From RYN-230 sp963704995 (lineage in GTDB: Bacteria; Actinomycetota; Actinomycetes; Streptosporangiales; Streptosporangiaceae): a stretch of DNA of 64,000 nucleotides. Position numbers and translations under genes: made by a program. Every line of letters begins with the position of its first letter. Within the stretch, counting starts at the first letter, position 1. The DNA lies in assembly GCA_963704995.1 (NCBI GenBank), contig CAVPIM010000018.1, positions 62,001-126,000 on the forward strand. The letters are read 5' to 3'. Positions 24,431-34,406 of this stretch are shown here, piece after piece. The notes under the pieces were generated by a model that worked only from the letters and a program-made list of their open reading frames with translations, was not told where the DNA came from and searched no databases.

Positions 24431-24859
24431 AAGTGTCCTGATATCCCCTGTTAACGGTAGAAACCCCAATGAAAACCAAAATTCTCCGCAACGAAAACCG
24501 TGCCGCCACCCCAGACCCGCGCCCGCGCTGATGGGTCCGCGGGTCAGGGAAAGGCCTGTTCAGGAGCCTGATTTGCTGGGTGGACGGGCTTATCGCACTG
24601 GCTATCCGGCTTATCGCACTGGCTCACCGCAGAGAGCTCATTAGTGAACTGCGCCCCGCGTCCGGCCGAGCAGAGCCGGGGCCGGTTCGCGGGCCGCGGC
24701 GGATTGACTGGCGCCCTCAGCGGGTGCGACATCGTCGCAGGGAAATGCGTATCCGTGCCGCCAGCCGTGGCCGCGCGGCCGATCCCGCGGGTAATGATTG
24801 GTGGCCGCGCTGGCGTGGTAATCGGCCGGGGTCCGGCCGGCGCGGCGGGTGGCCGGCTG
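24431..24859. other. Intergenic region with AT-rich patch and 21-bp-period direct repeat
   Basis: Positions 24431-24510 are unusually AT-rich for the window (AAAACCAAAATTCTC). GGCTTATCGCACTGGCT occurs at 24587-24603 and again at 24608-24624. No coding region or RNA gene is recognised; frames open on both strands here look like composition artefacts. Confidence 0.5.
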
Positions 24860-25165
24860 TCACGCCGGGGTGGACGGCCGGCGGCCCAGCCAGATGCTCC
24901 AGCGTTCGAGGGTGCCGATCCGGAGCAGCCCCATCGTGGCCCAGGGATCTTCACCCATGCGGGCCGCGACCTCGTGCTCGTCCGCGGCCTCGACCATGTG
25001 CAGCGTGTGCTCGCCGGCCCCCAGGGGGCCGCCGACGAGCAGGAAGCCGTCGTTAACCAGCCCGTCCATGAAGGCCGCGTGCTCGTCCCAGGCGGCCTGC
25101 TCCCTGATGCCCCGGCTCGTGTCCCAGCGCGGCCCGTGGTCCGTGGTCAGCGCGAAAATGGCCAT
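24860..25165 (-). CDS. YciI-family protein
   Basis: 101 residues. MAIFALTTDHGPRWDTSRGI, HAAFMDGLVNDGFLLVGGPL and the terminal GTLERWSIWLGRR match the YCII fold, in which a His-Asp pair is thought to be catalytic; here H and D are present in EHAAFMDG. It belongs to a different branch from the two DGPF proteins at 2.7 and 5.2 kb and has no sigma factor beside it. It is followed on the same strand by no close gene. Exact reaction unknown. Confidence 0.8.
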   Translation of the reverse strand: MAIFALTTDHGPRWDTSRGIREQAAWDEHAAFMDGLVNDGFLLVGGPLGAGEHTLHMVEAADEHEVAARMGEDPWATMGLLRIGTLERWSIWLGRRPSTPA

Positions 25166-25200
25166 AGCCGAACGCTACCGGCCGCCGCCGTCAGGATCCG

Positions 25201-26157
25201 CTAGCGCTGCGGCGTGCTCCTGGTCCAGCCGCGCTGGGTCCGGGTGAGCTCGGTGAAGCCCGACGCGGCCAGGAACGCCCGGTAACCGGTGTAGTCCTGG
25301 CCGGCCGGGTCCGTACCGAGCGCGGCGTAGTCCAGGACCCGGCTGACCTGGGCCAGCCGCAGCCACCAGCCCGCCTCCGCCAGCAGCCAGGTGGCGACGC
25401 CGCCCCGCCGGTAATCCGGGGCGACGTGGAGGTCGCCGATATCGGCCCACCCGCCGTGGCGGGGCAGCCGCTCGCCGCCCTCGAAGATGCCTACCTCGAT
25501 GTGGCCGGCCACCTGCCCGTCCAGGACCGCCGACAGCCGGGTGCCGTTCATCCCGACCGACCGCCGGGTGGCCAGCCCGGCCCGGGGCGGCTGTCCCGGG
25601 TGCGGCAGTTCTTCCACCCGGGCGAGGTACACCACCTCGGTGGGCCCGGCGGGCGCGAAGCCGCCCCGCCGGTACAGGTCACGGACGTGCGGCCACTGCT
25701 CGGGTACCCCGTACACGCCCGGCACGGGCAGGTCGCCGTCGGCGTCCTGGCGGGTGACACGCCACTCCCCGAGCTGGCGGAGGCAGGCGGCGAGCAGGGC
25801 TCCGGCCGCCTCGGCGGCGTCGCTCCCGTAAGGATGGCCGGCTGGGGCCCCGGGCCAGAACAGCAGCCAGCGGATGGCACCGGACCCCCGGCAGGATGCG
25901 CCCGCCCGGTCATCGGCGAAGTAGTGCAGCAGGTGGGCGGCGGCCACCAGGGCGTGATGCTGCTCGGCGACGAGCGTGACCCGCTCCGCCACCCACGGAT
26001 CGGTGATGGTCTCGCCCGGCTGCCGCTCCAGATGGCTGAGCACGGTGGCGACCGACGCTCCCGCGCCCGGCACGACCGCCGCGGCATGCGCGTTGACCAG
26101 GGCGGTGAGCTGATCCCGGTCCCGGCGGTGAAATGGGCGCACGTGCGTGGATGACAT
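25201..26157 (-). CDS. GNAT-family N-acetyltransferase
   Basis: 318 residues from ATG 26157 (MSSTHVRPFHRRDRDQLTAL). The C-terminal GNAT core contains WADIGDLHVAPDYRRGGVAT, with the R/Q-x-x-G-x-A-type acetyl-CoA loop, and ends in a typical Gly-Phe strand (FLAASGFTELTRTQRGW). The N-terminal half resembles a second, degenerate GNAT domain. The acceptor is unknown. Confidence 0.85.
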   Translation of the reverse strand: MSSTHVRPFHRRDRDQLTALVNAHAAAVVPGAGASVATVLSHLERQPGETITDPWVAERVTLVAEQHHALVAAAHLLHYFADDRAGASCRGSGAIRWLLFWPGAPAGHPYGSDAAEAAGALLAACLRQLGEWRVTRQDADGDLPVPGVYGVPEQWPHVRDLYRRGGFAPAGPTEVVYLARVEELPHPGQPPRAGLATRRSVGMNGTRLSAVLDGQVAGHIEVGIFEGGERLPRHGGWADIGDLHVAPDYRRGGVATWLLAEAGWWLRLAQVSRVLDYAALGTDPAGQDYTGYRAFLAASGFTELTRTQRGWTRSTPQR

Positions 26158-26245
26158 GGCCGACCCCTCGATCCAGGCAGGAAGAATCCGGAAAGGGCCG
26201 CTACCAGTGCGGTACGCCAGCACTGTAACACCGTCCGGCGGGGAC

Positions 26246-27496
26246 TCAGGAGAGGTGGAGGGCCTGGTGGGCGCCGGCCACGATGACGGCCAGCCCGGCG
26301 GCCGCGGCCAGCCACCCGAGGCGGCGGCGTGACCCCAGCAGGATCAGCGTGCCGAGCAGGTAGACCTCGTCGATGGACCGCAGGTCGGCGTGCCCGGACC
26401 AGACGTTCGCCGACAGCGCGCCCAGCTCGACGACGTACAGCACGAACGCGAGCCGCTCGTACCGCAGTCCGGGTGCGCGCATGCAGGCCAGCGCCGCGGC
26501 GGTGCACGCGGCGAGCGCGGCTACTTCCAGGCACCAGATGCAGGCGGCTCCGGTGGGCGGCCAGAGCAGGCCCAGGTTCATCCGGACGGCGTCGGCGAAC
26601 TGGCTGAACGGGAGCCCGGGGCTGGAGTTGCTGGCCGCGCTGTCCATCAGGATGACCGAGCCGGTGGCCTGGCGGAGGACCAGCTGCCAGGCCGCGAACA
26701 TGACCACCGGCACCGTCCAGGCCAGGTCTGCGGCGCAGGGGCGGGCGGCCCGGCGGACCCACGAGATGAGCCTGGTCAGGCCGAGCGCCAGCGGCACGAG
26801 CAGGACCGTCTCGCGGGTCAGTGTCCCGTAGCCGAAGGCGGCCCCGGCCAGCACGGGACGCCCGCGGCGGTAGGCGATGATCCCGCCGAGCAGGCACGCG
26901 GCCGCGACCGGCTCGGTCAGGTCGTTGCCTGCGCTCATGAAGAAACCGAAGTAGCCCGCAAGCAGCAGGCCCCACAGCGCGTGCCGTCCCGCGTCCCGGG
27001 CCAGCGTCCCGCCGGCCAGGCCGACGGCCGCCAGCGCGAGGACGTTGACGGCCACCAGGGCCACCGGCACCCAGGCGTGCTGCCCGGCGGACACGATCCA
27101 GGCCAGCGCGGGATAGCCGATCCGCTGCATGCGGAACGGCGCGTCCATGGTGATGCCGAAGGCTGTCCGGTGCAGATCCGCCGGGTCGAGCGCCAGCCGG
27201 TAATAAAACTGCCCGTCGTAGCCGTTTCCCGGGAAAACCAGCAAACCTCGCGGAACGCCATTGCGCTGTGCGTATGGCCGGGCCGCCCGGACGAACCGGG
27301 TGATGTCCCCGCCGGCCGCCAGCCCGAGGCGGAGCAGCACGAAGGACACCCAGCCCGTGAGCGCGATCAGCCCGGCCAGCAGCGGCCGGTCCGTCCGGGC
27401 CCGCAGCGTCGCCCGGGCCGGGCCGGGCGGGGCGGCGACGCGCCGGGGCGCGGTGACAGGGGCCGCGGTGAGAAGGGAAGTGGCGGGCTGGGCCAT
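26246..27496 (-). CDS. Polytopic membrane protein, GT-C-like (AZOBR_p60025-type glycopolymer protein)
   Basis: 416 residues with about 9-10 hydrophobic helices. After the first helix comes GNGYDGQFYYRLALDPADLH, the diagnostic loop of a family of cell-surface glycopolymer formation proteins with GT-C topology; the acidic YDGQ would be the candidate active site. It ends with a short hydrophobic helix. The gene stands upstream of and divergent to the MMPL transporter. I infer a role in transferring or polymerising a lipid-linked sugar at the membrane. Confidence 0.7.
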   Translation of the reverse strand: MAQPATSLLTAAPVTAPRRVAAPPGPARATLRARTDRPLLAGLIALTGWVSFVLLRLGLAAGGDITRFVRAARPYAQRNGVPRGLLVFPGNGYDGQFYYRLALDPADLHRTAFGITMDAPFRMQRIGYPALAWIVSAGQHAWVPVALVAVNVLALAAVGLAGGTLARDAGRHALWGLLLAGYFGFFMSAGNDLTEPVAAACLLGGIIAYRRGRPVLAGAAFGYGTLTRETVLLVPLALGLTRLISWVRRAARPCAADLAWTVPVVMFAAWQLVLRQATGSVILMDSAASNSSPGLPFSQFADAVRMNLGLLWPPTGAACIWCLEVAALAACTAAALACMRAPGLRYERLAFVLYVVELGALSANVWSGHADLRSIDEVYLLGTLILLGSRRRLGWLAAAAGLAVIVAGAHQALHLS

Positions 27497-27713
27497 GGCG
27501 CCGGATCATACCGGCGCCGCCGGCCCGGCCCGCGCATTCCGCGTCCGGGCTGCTAAGGCGGCCACCGGGCCTTAACCAGTTCCGTGTTGTTTCTGTGGCC
27601 ATTTCATCGCACACTATGGGCACTGGGAGCACGGCGAGGGCGGCCGACGGCGGCTCTCGCCATTGGCGCGCGCAGCCTGGGCGGCACGGCGGGCCACCAA
27701 AGGGGGACCGTCA

Positions 27714-30519
27714 GTGACTCGTACTTCCGCTGCGGGCGGGGGCCTGGCCGGGCTCGGCCGCTTCGCGGCCCGGCATCCCAAGTCCATCCTCGCCGTCGCG
27801 GCGCTGTTCGTGACGGCCGCCGCGGTGTTCGGCAGCAGCGCAGCCGCCCATCTCAGCTCGGGCGGGTTCGTCGACCCCGGCGCGCAGTCCACCCGGGCGG
27901 GGCAGATCCTCGGCCAGACCTTCCGCTCTGAGGATCCGAGCTTCGTCGTGCTGGGCACGGCCAGCCAGGGCACGGTCAACAGCCCGGCGGTCCAGCGCGC
28001 CGGGCGCGCGCTGACCGCCATGCTGAACCACGAGCGGGGGATCGCCGCCGTCCAGTCGTACTGGGCCGTCCACCACCCGCACAACCCGGCGCTGCGGTCC
28101 CGGGACGGCCGCCAGGCCCTGATCCTGGCCTACGCCACCGGCGACGGCGGCGACCCAGACCGCGACCGCGCAGCGGGTCGCGACCCAGTCGATGACGATG
28201 GGCAGCCCGCCGCTGCGCGTCGTGGTCGGCGGGGCCGCCATCGTCAACGTGGAGGCCAGCAGCCTGATCAAGCAGGATCTGGTCAAGGCCGAGTCGATCG
28301 CGCTGCTGCTGACCCTGCTGCTGCTCGTGCTGGCCTTCCGCGGGCTCATCGCCGCGCTCCTCCCGGTGATCATCGGGGTCATCGCCATCGTGGGAACGCT
28401 GCTCCTGCTGCGCGGCCTGACCTCGGTGACCAGCGTGTCCATCTACGCGCTGAACCTCACCACGGCGCTCGGCCTCGGGCTCGGGATCGACTACTCGCTG
28501 CTGCTGGTGTCCCGGTTCCGCGAGGAACTGGCGGCCGGCCTGTCCACCGAGGACGCCGTGGCCGAAACAGTGCGCACCGCGGGCCGCACCGTGCTGTTCA
28601 GCGCCGTCACCGTCGCGGTGTCGCTGCTGGCCCTGCTGCTGTTCCCGGAGTACTTCCTCAGCTCGTTCGGCTACGCCGGGATCGCCGTGGTGGCGCTCGC
28701 CGCGCTCGCCGCGCTGTTCGTGGTGCCCGCGCTGCTCGGGCTGCTCGGGCCGAGGGTCAACCGCCTGTCGGTACCGCTGCGGCGCCACCCCAAGGCCGCC
28801 GAGGCCGGCTGGTGGCACCGCTTCGCGGCGTTCGTGATGCGCTATCCCGTCCGGATCACGGTCGCGGTGGCCATCCTGCTGGTCGCGTTCGTGCTCCCGT
28901 TCGCCGGTGTGCGGCTGGGCCAGGCCGACGACCGGGTGCTGCCCACGTCCGCGCAGGGCCGCCAGGTCGGCGACGCGCTGCGGGCCAACTTCGCCGCGTT
29001 CGACCCGGCGCCGGTGGACGTGATCGCGGTGGGCATCATGCCCGCGTCCCGCTGGGACACGATTGCCCGTTATGCCGCCACGCTGTCGGCCCTGCCCGGC
29101 GCCGCCGAGGTGCAGGCCGTGACCGGCACCTACGCTCACGGCCGCCGCATCGCCCCGCCGGTGCACAACTCGGCGCAGTTCGCGATGACCTGGGGGACCT
29201 GGCTCAAGGTACTGCCCGGCGCCGATCCCAACTCGCCGCGCGCCGTCGCCCTGGTGCACCGGATCCGGACCATGCGCGGGCCGTTCGCGGTCCTGGTCAC
29301 CGGGCTCACCGCGCAGCAGGTGGACACCGTGGACTCGGTCTCCGCGCACCTGCCGCTCGCGCTGGCCGTGATGGCCCTGGTGACCTTCCTGGCCCTCTTC
29401 CTGATGACCGGCAGCCTGGTCATCCCGGCCAAGGCCCTGGTCCTCAGCGCGGCGTCGCTGAGCGCCACGTTCGGCGTCGCCGTCTGGGTCTTCCAGCAGG
29501 GGCACCTGTCCGGCCCGCTCGGCTTCACGCCGTCGGGCTACCTCGACGTCAGCACGCTGCTGCTGATGTTCTGCCTGGCGTTCGGGCTGTCCATGGACTA
29601 CCAGGTCTTCCTGCTCAGCCGGATCCGGGAGGAATTCGACCTGCGCGGCGACACGACCGCCGCGGTCGCGATGGGCCTGGAGCGCACCGGAAGGATCGTG
29701 ACCACCGCCGCGGCGCTGCTGGCCATCGTCTTCATCGCGCTGGGCACCTCCAGCGTCGGCTTGCTCAAGCTGCTCGGCGTCGGCATTGCGGTGGCCCTGA
29801 TCCTCGACGCGACCCTGATCAGGGCCCTGCTGCTGCCCGCGCTGATGCGCCTGCTCGGGGACTTCAACTGGTGGGCGCCCGGCCCGCTGCGCTGGGTGCA
29901 CGCCCGGATCGGGTTCTCGGAGTCGGCGGGCCCGTCCCCCGGGCTTCAGTGGGCCGCGGCGGGGGTCTCCGGTGCGGTCCCGTCCGCGCCTGCTCCGGCC
30001 GGTTCCATCCCGTCCGGTGCGGCGCCGTCCGGTGCGGCCCCGGCCGACACGGTCCCGCCCGGTCCGGTGCCTGCGGGGGACGGCGCGGCAGGCCGCCCCG
30101 AGGCCACGGAAGACAGCAGCGCCGACAGCGCCGCGGCGCCGCCGTCCCAGCCGGCGCCTGCCGCGACCGTCGCGCCCGCCGCGGAAAACCTGGCCGGCAC
30201 GGCGGAGCTGCCCAGCATCGTGGCCAGCGCGGACACCCAGGAGGCCAGGTCGCCCGGCGGGACCAGCATCGCGGCCGACCCGGACACCTCCGCCAGCGCC
30301 GGGATATCGCTCGCCACCACAGGCACCCCGGACGCCATGGCCTCGAGCACCGGGAGCCCGAACCCCTCGGCCAGCGAGGGAAACGCGAACACCGACGACG
30401 CGCGGTACACCGCGGGCAGCGACTCCTCGGCCACCCCGGGAATGAGCCGCACCCGGGATTCCAGCCCCAGCTCGGCGACCAGCCCCGGCAGCGGGTCCGG
30501 GAAGCTCGGGTCGAAGTAG
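27714..30519 (+). CDS. MMPL-family transporter (frameshift near 28145)
   Basis: GTG 27714 follows AGGGGGA and gives a first helix HPKSILAVAALFVTAAAVFG and the periplasmic domain start. That frame becomes Asp/Arg-rich after ~28138, while the rest (ATQTATAQRVATQ, then VVVGGAAIVNVEASSLIKQD and helix clusters) is read one frame over, equivalent to one extra base in 28135-28155. The corrected product is about 934 residues with two blocks of six helices, each with the RND-type motif: GLGLGIDYSLLLVSRFREEL and FGLSMDYQVFLLSRIREEF, whose Asp-Tyr pairs are the proton relay of MmpL/RND pumps. The domain ends near 29930; the remaining ~190 codons are low-complexity and antisense to the GT4 gene, so the true stop may be earlier. 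Likely exporter of a (glyco)lipid. Confidence 0.8.
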
Positions 30520-31223
30520 CCCACGATGACCAGCGAGACGTCCGCGGGCAGCGCGGCCAGCGCCCGCACGAGGATTGCGTGATTCTTGTGCGGGCGATGG
30601 GCGCCGACCGTGAGGATGAACCTGCGGGGCAGCTGGTACCGGGCGCGGGCGGCGGCCATGGCGCCCGGGGTGACCGCGGCGAAGGGCCGGACGTCGACGC
30701 CGTTCGGCACCAGGGTGGGGCGGGGGGCGGACGGATAGTGCTGGCGTATCTCGGCCAGGCTGGCGCGGGTCGGTGCCGTGGTGGCCGCCGCCCGGCGCAG
30801 CACGGCCCAGGTGGCCAGCTTCAGCCCGGCCTGGCGGGCCCGGCTGCCGGCGAAGCCCACGTCGCTCTCGATCGTGCAGTCGTGGATGGTCACCACGATC
30901 GGGCAGGGGCGGATGAACGGCGTGAACGTCGGATACGGCACGTAGAGCACGCCCGCGCCCGCCGCGCGGATCAGCCGGGCGAGTTCCCGGCAGCGGTGCA
31001 CCGCGCCCAGCGTGATGTCCGTGTCGATCACGTCGGCGTGCGCGGGCAGCCAGGACAGCGGGAAGATCTGCTCCCGGCCGCCGTTGACGAGGACCCGCAG
31101 GGCGAGCCCGTCCGCGGGCCGGGGCATGTGCGCCGCCAGCTGCATCACCGAGCGGGCGATCCCGTGCGCGCCGGGAAAGGCGTTCACCCGCGCGTCGACC
31201 AGGATCGAGCGATCTGCAGTCAT
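29946..31223 (-). CDS. Glycosyltransferase family 4
   Basis: 425 residues from ATG 31223 (MTADRSILVDARVNAFPGAH). GT-B fold: N-terminal IARSVMQLAAHMPR, middle VPNGVDVRPFA and FILTVGAHRPHKNHAILVRA, and the donor site EGFGLPVLEAMASGVPVVAS with the E-x7-E motif. The enzyme likely transfers a hexose (often mannose) from a nucleotide-sugar. The last ~50 residues (GGTVSAGAAPDGAAPDGMEP) are low complexity. Its 3' end runs antisense to the MMPL tail for 574 bases. It is divergent from the ABC transporter genes. Confidence 0.87.
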   Translation of the reverse strand: MTADRSILVDARVNAFPGAHGIARSVMQLAAHMPRPADGLALRVLVNGGREQIFPLSWLPAHADVIDTDITLGAVHRCRELARLIRAAGAGVLYVPYPTFTPFIRPCPIVVTIHDCTIESDVGFAGSRARQAGLKLATWAVLRRAAATTAPTRASLAEIRQHYPSAPRPTLVPNGVDVRPFAAVTPGAMAAARARYQLPRRFILTVGAHRPHKNHAILVRALAALPADVSLVIVGYFDPSFPDPLPGLVAELGLESRVRLIPGVAEESLPAVYRASSVFAFPSLAEGFGLPVLEAMASGVPVVASDIPALAEVSGSAAMLVPPGDLASWVSALATMLGSSAVPARFSAAGATVAAGAGWDGGAAALSALLSSVASGRPAAPSPAGTGPGGTVSAGAAPDGAAPDGMEPAGAGADGTAPETPAAAH

Positions 31224-31321
31224 GTCCCCGCCCCACTGTCCATCCCGGCGGCGGCCCGTCCCGCGCGTGGCGGCTGCGTCCCGCGCACCAGGCCCCCGTC
31301 CGTCCCGGCAAGGGAACCATT

Positions 31322-32272
31322 GTGCCCGCTCCACTGATGATCGAGGCCTGCGGACTCGTGAAGTCATTCGGCTCCGCTACCGCCGTGGCCGGGCTGGACC
31401 TGAGTGTCCCGGCCGGAACCACCCTGTGCCTGCTCGGCCCGAACGGCGCCGGCAAGACCACCGCCGTCCGGATGCTGACCACCCTGCTGCGCCCGGACGC
31501 CGGCTGGGCCCGGGTGGCCGGCCACGACGTGGTGGCGCAGAGCCGCCTCGTGCGCCGCCACATCGGCCTGTCCGGCCAGTACGCCTCGGTGGATGAGTGC
31601 CTGACCGGGCGGGCCAACCTCATCATGATCGGCGAGCTGAGCCGGCTGCCGCGCCGCGCGGCCAAACGGCGGGCCGCCGAGCTGCTGGCCCGTTTCGACC
31701 TGGAGCGCGCCGCCGGGCGGGCGGTGCGCACCTACTCGGGCGGCATGCGGCGCCGGCTCGACCTGGCCGCCAGCCTGCTCGGCCAGCCCAGCGTCCTGTT
31801 CCTGGACGAGCCCACGACCGGGCTCGACCCGCGCAGCAGGCTGACCCTGTGGGACATCATCCGCGGGCTGGTCAGCGCGGGCACCACGGTGCTGCTCACG
31901 ACCCAGTACCTGGAGGAGGCCGATCAGCTCGCGGACCGGATCTGCGTCATCGACGGCGGGCGGGTCACCGCGGCGGGCAGCCCGGCTGAGCTGAAGGCCG
32001 GGATCGGCTCCGCGCACCTGCGGCTGGTCCTCTGCGAGGCGGCCACCCTGGGCCGGGCCACGGAGATCCTGGCCCGGCACGCGGCCGGCCCCGTTCGCCG
32101 GCTGCCGGCCGGGGGCGGCCTGGAAGTGCCGGTCGTACCCCGGGGCGGCCTGGTCACCGAGGTGGTCCGGGCCCTGGACGCGGCGGGGATCCGGGTGGAC
32201 GACATCGCCCTGCGGCAGCCCACCCTCGACGACGTCTTCCACGCGGTGACCGGTCCGGAGCGGGCCGCGTGA
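31322..32272 (+). CDS. ABC transporter ATP-binding protein, DrrA type
   Basis: 316 residues. Walker A GPNGAGKTT (residues 39-47), signature TYSGGMRRRLDLAASLLG, Walker B VLFLDEPTTGLDP and the H-loop replaced by the DrrA-typical TTQYLEEADQLADRI. The C-terminal ~80 residues form the regulatory extension of the daunorubicin-resistance family. GTG 31322 follows AGGGAA by a few bases. Partner permease follows with a 4-bp overlap. Such pairs export hydrophobic drugs or lipids. Confidence 0.92.
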   Translation: MPAPLMIEACGLVKSFGSATAVAGLDLSVPAGTTLCLLGPNGAGKTTAVRMLTTLLRPDAGWARVAGHDVVAQSRLVRRHIGLSGQYASVDECLTGRANLIMIGELSRLPRRAAKRRAAELLARFDLERAAGRAVRTYSGGMRRRLDLAASLLGQPSVLFLDEPTTGLDPRSRLTLWDIIRGLVSAGTTVLLTTQYLEEADQLADRICVIDGGRVTAAGSPAELKAGIGSAHLRLVLCEAATLGRATEILARHAAGPVRRLPAGGGLEVPVVPRGGLVTEVVRALDAAGIRVDDIALRQPTLDDVFHAVTGPERAA

Positions 32273-33204
32273 GCGCCGTCACCGACCGGCCGCCCGGCGT
32301 CGGCTTTCCGCCCGGCCCGGCGCTCCAGGCGGACCGCCCGGAGCGGCCGCCGGGCCCGCCGCCGTCCGCCGGGCCGGCCCCGCGCGCCGTGCGGGCCGCC
32401 CTGGAGTCAGTGCGCTGGGCGCTGACGGACGTGCGCGTGCTGACCTGGCGCACCCTGGCGCGGATCGTCACCACGCCCGAGCAGCTGCTCAACGTCACCG
32501 TCCAGCCGCTCATCTTCGTCCTGCTGTTCAGCTACGTGTTCAACGGCGCCATCGTCCTGCCCGGGCACGGGAACTACCGCGAGTACCTCATCGCGGGCAT
32601 CTTCGCCATCAACATGGGCGGCACCGCCCAGGGCGCCGCCATCGGGCTGGCCGTGGACCTGTCCACCGGGCTCATCGACCGGTTCCGGTCGCTGCCCATG
32701 TCCCGGGCGACCGTGCTGGCCGGCCGTACGCTGGCGGATCTCGCCCTGACGCTGGTGGCGGCCGCGGTGACCGCGGCGGCCGGCCTCGCCGTGGGCTGGC
32801 GGATCCACACCGGGCCCGCCGACGTGCTGGCCGCCGCCGGCCTGGCCGCGCTGTTCGCCTACGCGTCGGCGTGGGCAGGCGCCGTCGTGGGGCTGCTCGC
32901 CCGGGGTGCGGAGTCGGCCCAGGCCGTGGGCCTGACCATCATCGTGCCCCTGTCCCTGACCTCCAACGCCTTCATCTCCACCGCCCGGCTGACCCCCTGG
33001 CTGCGGGACATCGCGAACTGGAACCCGGTCAGCGTGCTGGCGGCCGCCTGCCGCCAGCTGCTGGGCAATCCTGATCCCGCGGCGGCCATCCCGGCCTGGC
33101 CGATGCAGCACCCCGAGCTGGCCTCGGCGCTGTGGTCGGCGGGGCTGCTGGCCACCCTGGCCCCCCTCGCGGTGTGGCTCTACGTGCGCCGGACCCGGCG
33201 TTGA
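32269..33204 (+). CDS. ABC-2 type permease, DrrB family
   Basis: 311 residues with six predicted helices after a Pro-rich cytoplasmic N-terminus. TPEQLLNVTVQPLIFVLLFS is the first helix; RFRSLPMSRATVLAGRTLAD is the family's coupling region before helix 3; IIVPLSLTSNAFISTARLTP and NWNPVSVLAAACRQLL are the conserved C-terminal ABC-2 signature. Translationally coupled to the ATPase (GTGA). Next to GT4 and MGDG-synthase-like genes, so export of a glycolipid is more likely here than drug resistance alone. Confidence 0.92.
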   Translation: MSAVTDRPPGVGFPPGPALQADRPERPPGPPPSAGPAPRAVRAALESVRWALTDVRVLTWRTLARIVTTPEQLLNVTVQPLIFVLLFSYVFNGAIVLPGHGNYREYLIAGIFAINMGGTAQGAAIGLAVDLSTGLIDRFRSLPMSRATVLAGRTLADLALTLVAAAVTAAAGLAVGWRIHTGPADVLAAAGLAALFAYASAWAGAVVGLLARGAESAQAVGLTIIVPLSLTSNAFISTARLTPWLRDIANWNPVSVLAAACRQLLGNPDPAAAIPAWPMQHPELASALWSAGLLATLAPLAVWLYVRRTRR

Positions 33205-33235
33205 CCGGCGCCCGCGGCGGCCCGGGGCGACGCTG

Positions 33236-34406
33236 ATGCGCATCATGATCGTCACTGATCAGTACGCGCCGATGGTCGGCGGCGTCCCCACCGTGACCCG
33301 GACCCTCGCCCGCGGGCTGGCCGGCCGCGGGCACGCGGTGGCCCTGCTGGCGCCGAGCCCGGGGCGGCGCGGCCGGCCGGGCGCGGAAGGGCGCGCCAGC
33401 GTGTACTTCCGGGGCTCCCTGCCGTGGCCCTGGTACGACGGCATGCGGCTGGCCTGGCTGCCCGGCCGCGCCGCGCCGGGGCTCCTGGCCAGGTTCGCCC
33501 CGGACGTGGTGCACGTGCACTCGCCGGTGACCCTCGGGGTGACGGCCCGCCGGGCCGCCGCCCGGCTGGGCCTGCCCGTCGTGTACACGAACCACTACCT
33601 GCCGGCCAACGTCCGGCCCTCCCGCCGCCCGCGGCCACCCGGGTTCGACGCCCTCTTCTACTCCTACGTGGTCCGGTTCTCCAACCGGTGCACGCACGTC
33701 ACCGCGCCGACCGTGACGGCCCTGCGGCTGCTCCGCGACCGCGGGCTGCGCGTGCCGTCACGGGTCATCTCCAACGGGGTCGACCTGCCCGGCCGCCCGC
33801 CCGGCCCGGGCGACCCGGGGCTCGCGGCCCGGTACGGCCTGCGCCCCGGCCGCCCGCTGATCCTGACCGTCAGCCGGCTCAGCCCGGAGAAGCGTGTCGA
33901 ACGTCCTGCTGGACGCGGCGGCCCGGCTCACGGTGGACGCCCAGCTGGCCATCGCCGGCGCCGGGCCGGACGAAGCCAGCCTCCGGGCCCGGGCCGGCCG
34001 GCTGGGCCTGGCCGGGCGGGTGCGGTTCCTCGGCTTCGTTCCCGACGCCGACCTGGCGGGCCTGTACCGGCTGGCCGACGTGTTCGCCCTCGCGTCCGAG
34101 GCGGAGCTGCAGAGCCTGGCCACCATGGAGGCGATGGCCGCCGGCCTGCCCGTCGTCGCAGCCGACGCCTGCGCGCTCGGGGAACTGGTGGCCCACGGCC
34201 GCAACGGTTTCCTCGCCGCCCCCGGCCGCGCTGACCAGATCGCGGCGTACCTGGACGTCCTGGCCGCGGACCCGCGACTGCGGGACCGGATGGGCACGGT
34301 GAGCCTGCAGGCCGTCAGCGGCCACGAACGCGGCCGCGGCCTGGCGGAATGGGAATCGCTGTACCGCCTGCTGGCCGGGGCCGGCCCGGCAGGCCTGACC
34401 CGGTGA
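33236..34406 (+). CDS. Glycosyltransferase family 4 (one-base frameshift)
   Basis: ATG 33236 begins MRIMIVTDQYAPMVGGVPTV, the acceptor-side glycine loop of PimB/MshA-like enzymes; VVHVHSPVTLG and VPSRVISNGVDL follow. At LILTVSRLSPEKRV the frame is lost: GTCGAACGTCCTGCTGGAC reads VDVLLD only if one of A33900/A33901 is removed. The C-terminal half then continues in the next frame (LLDAAARLTVDAQLAIAGAG, LYRLADVFALASEAELQSLA, MEAMAAGLPVVAADA), giving 389 residues ending TGA 34404-34406, which overlaps the next GTG. The donor-site glutamates are present. Likely an alpha-glycosyl transfer onto lipid; probably intact in the organism. Confidence 0.85.

Noticed and set aside
24644..25204. 186-codon plus-strand frame across the intergenic region and YciI
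   Set aside because: It is antisense to the clear YciI-family gene and has no domain.
27976..31731. A 1251-codon open frame on the minus strand across the MMPL and GT4 genes
   Set aside because: Composition artefact of a very GC-rich genome: it is rich in Arg, Gly, His and Gln, shows no domain, and lies antisense to or out of frame with well-supported MMPL, GT4 and DrrA genes.
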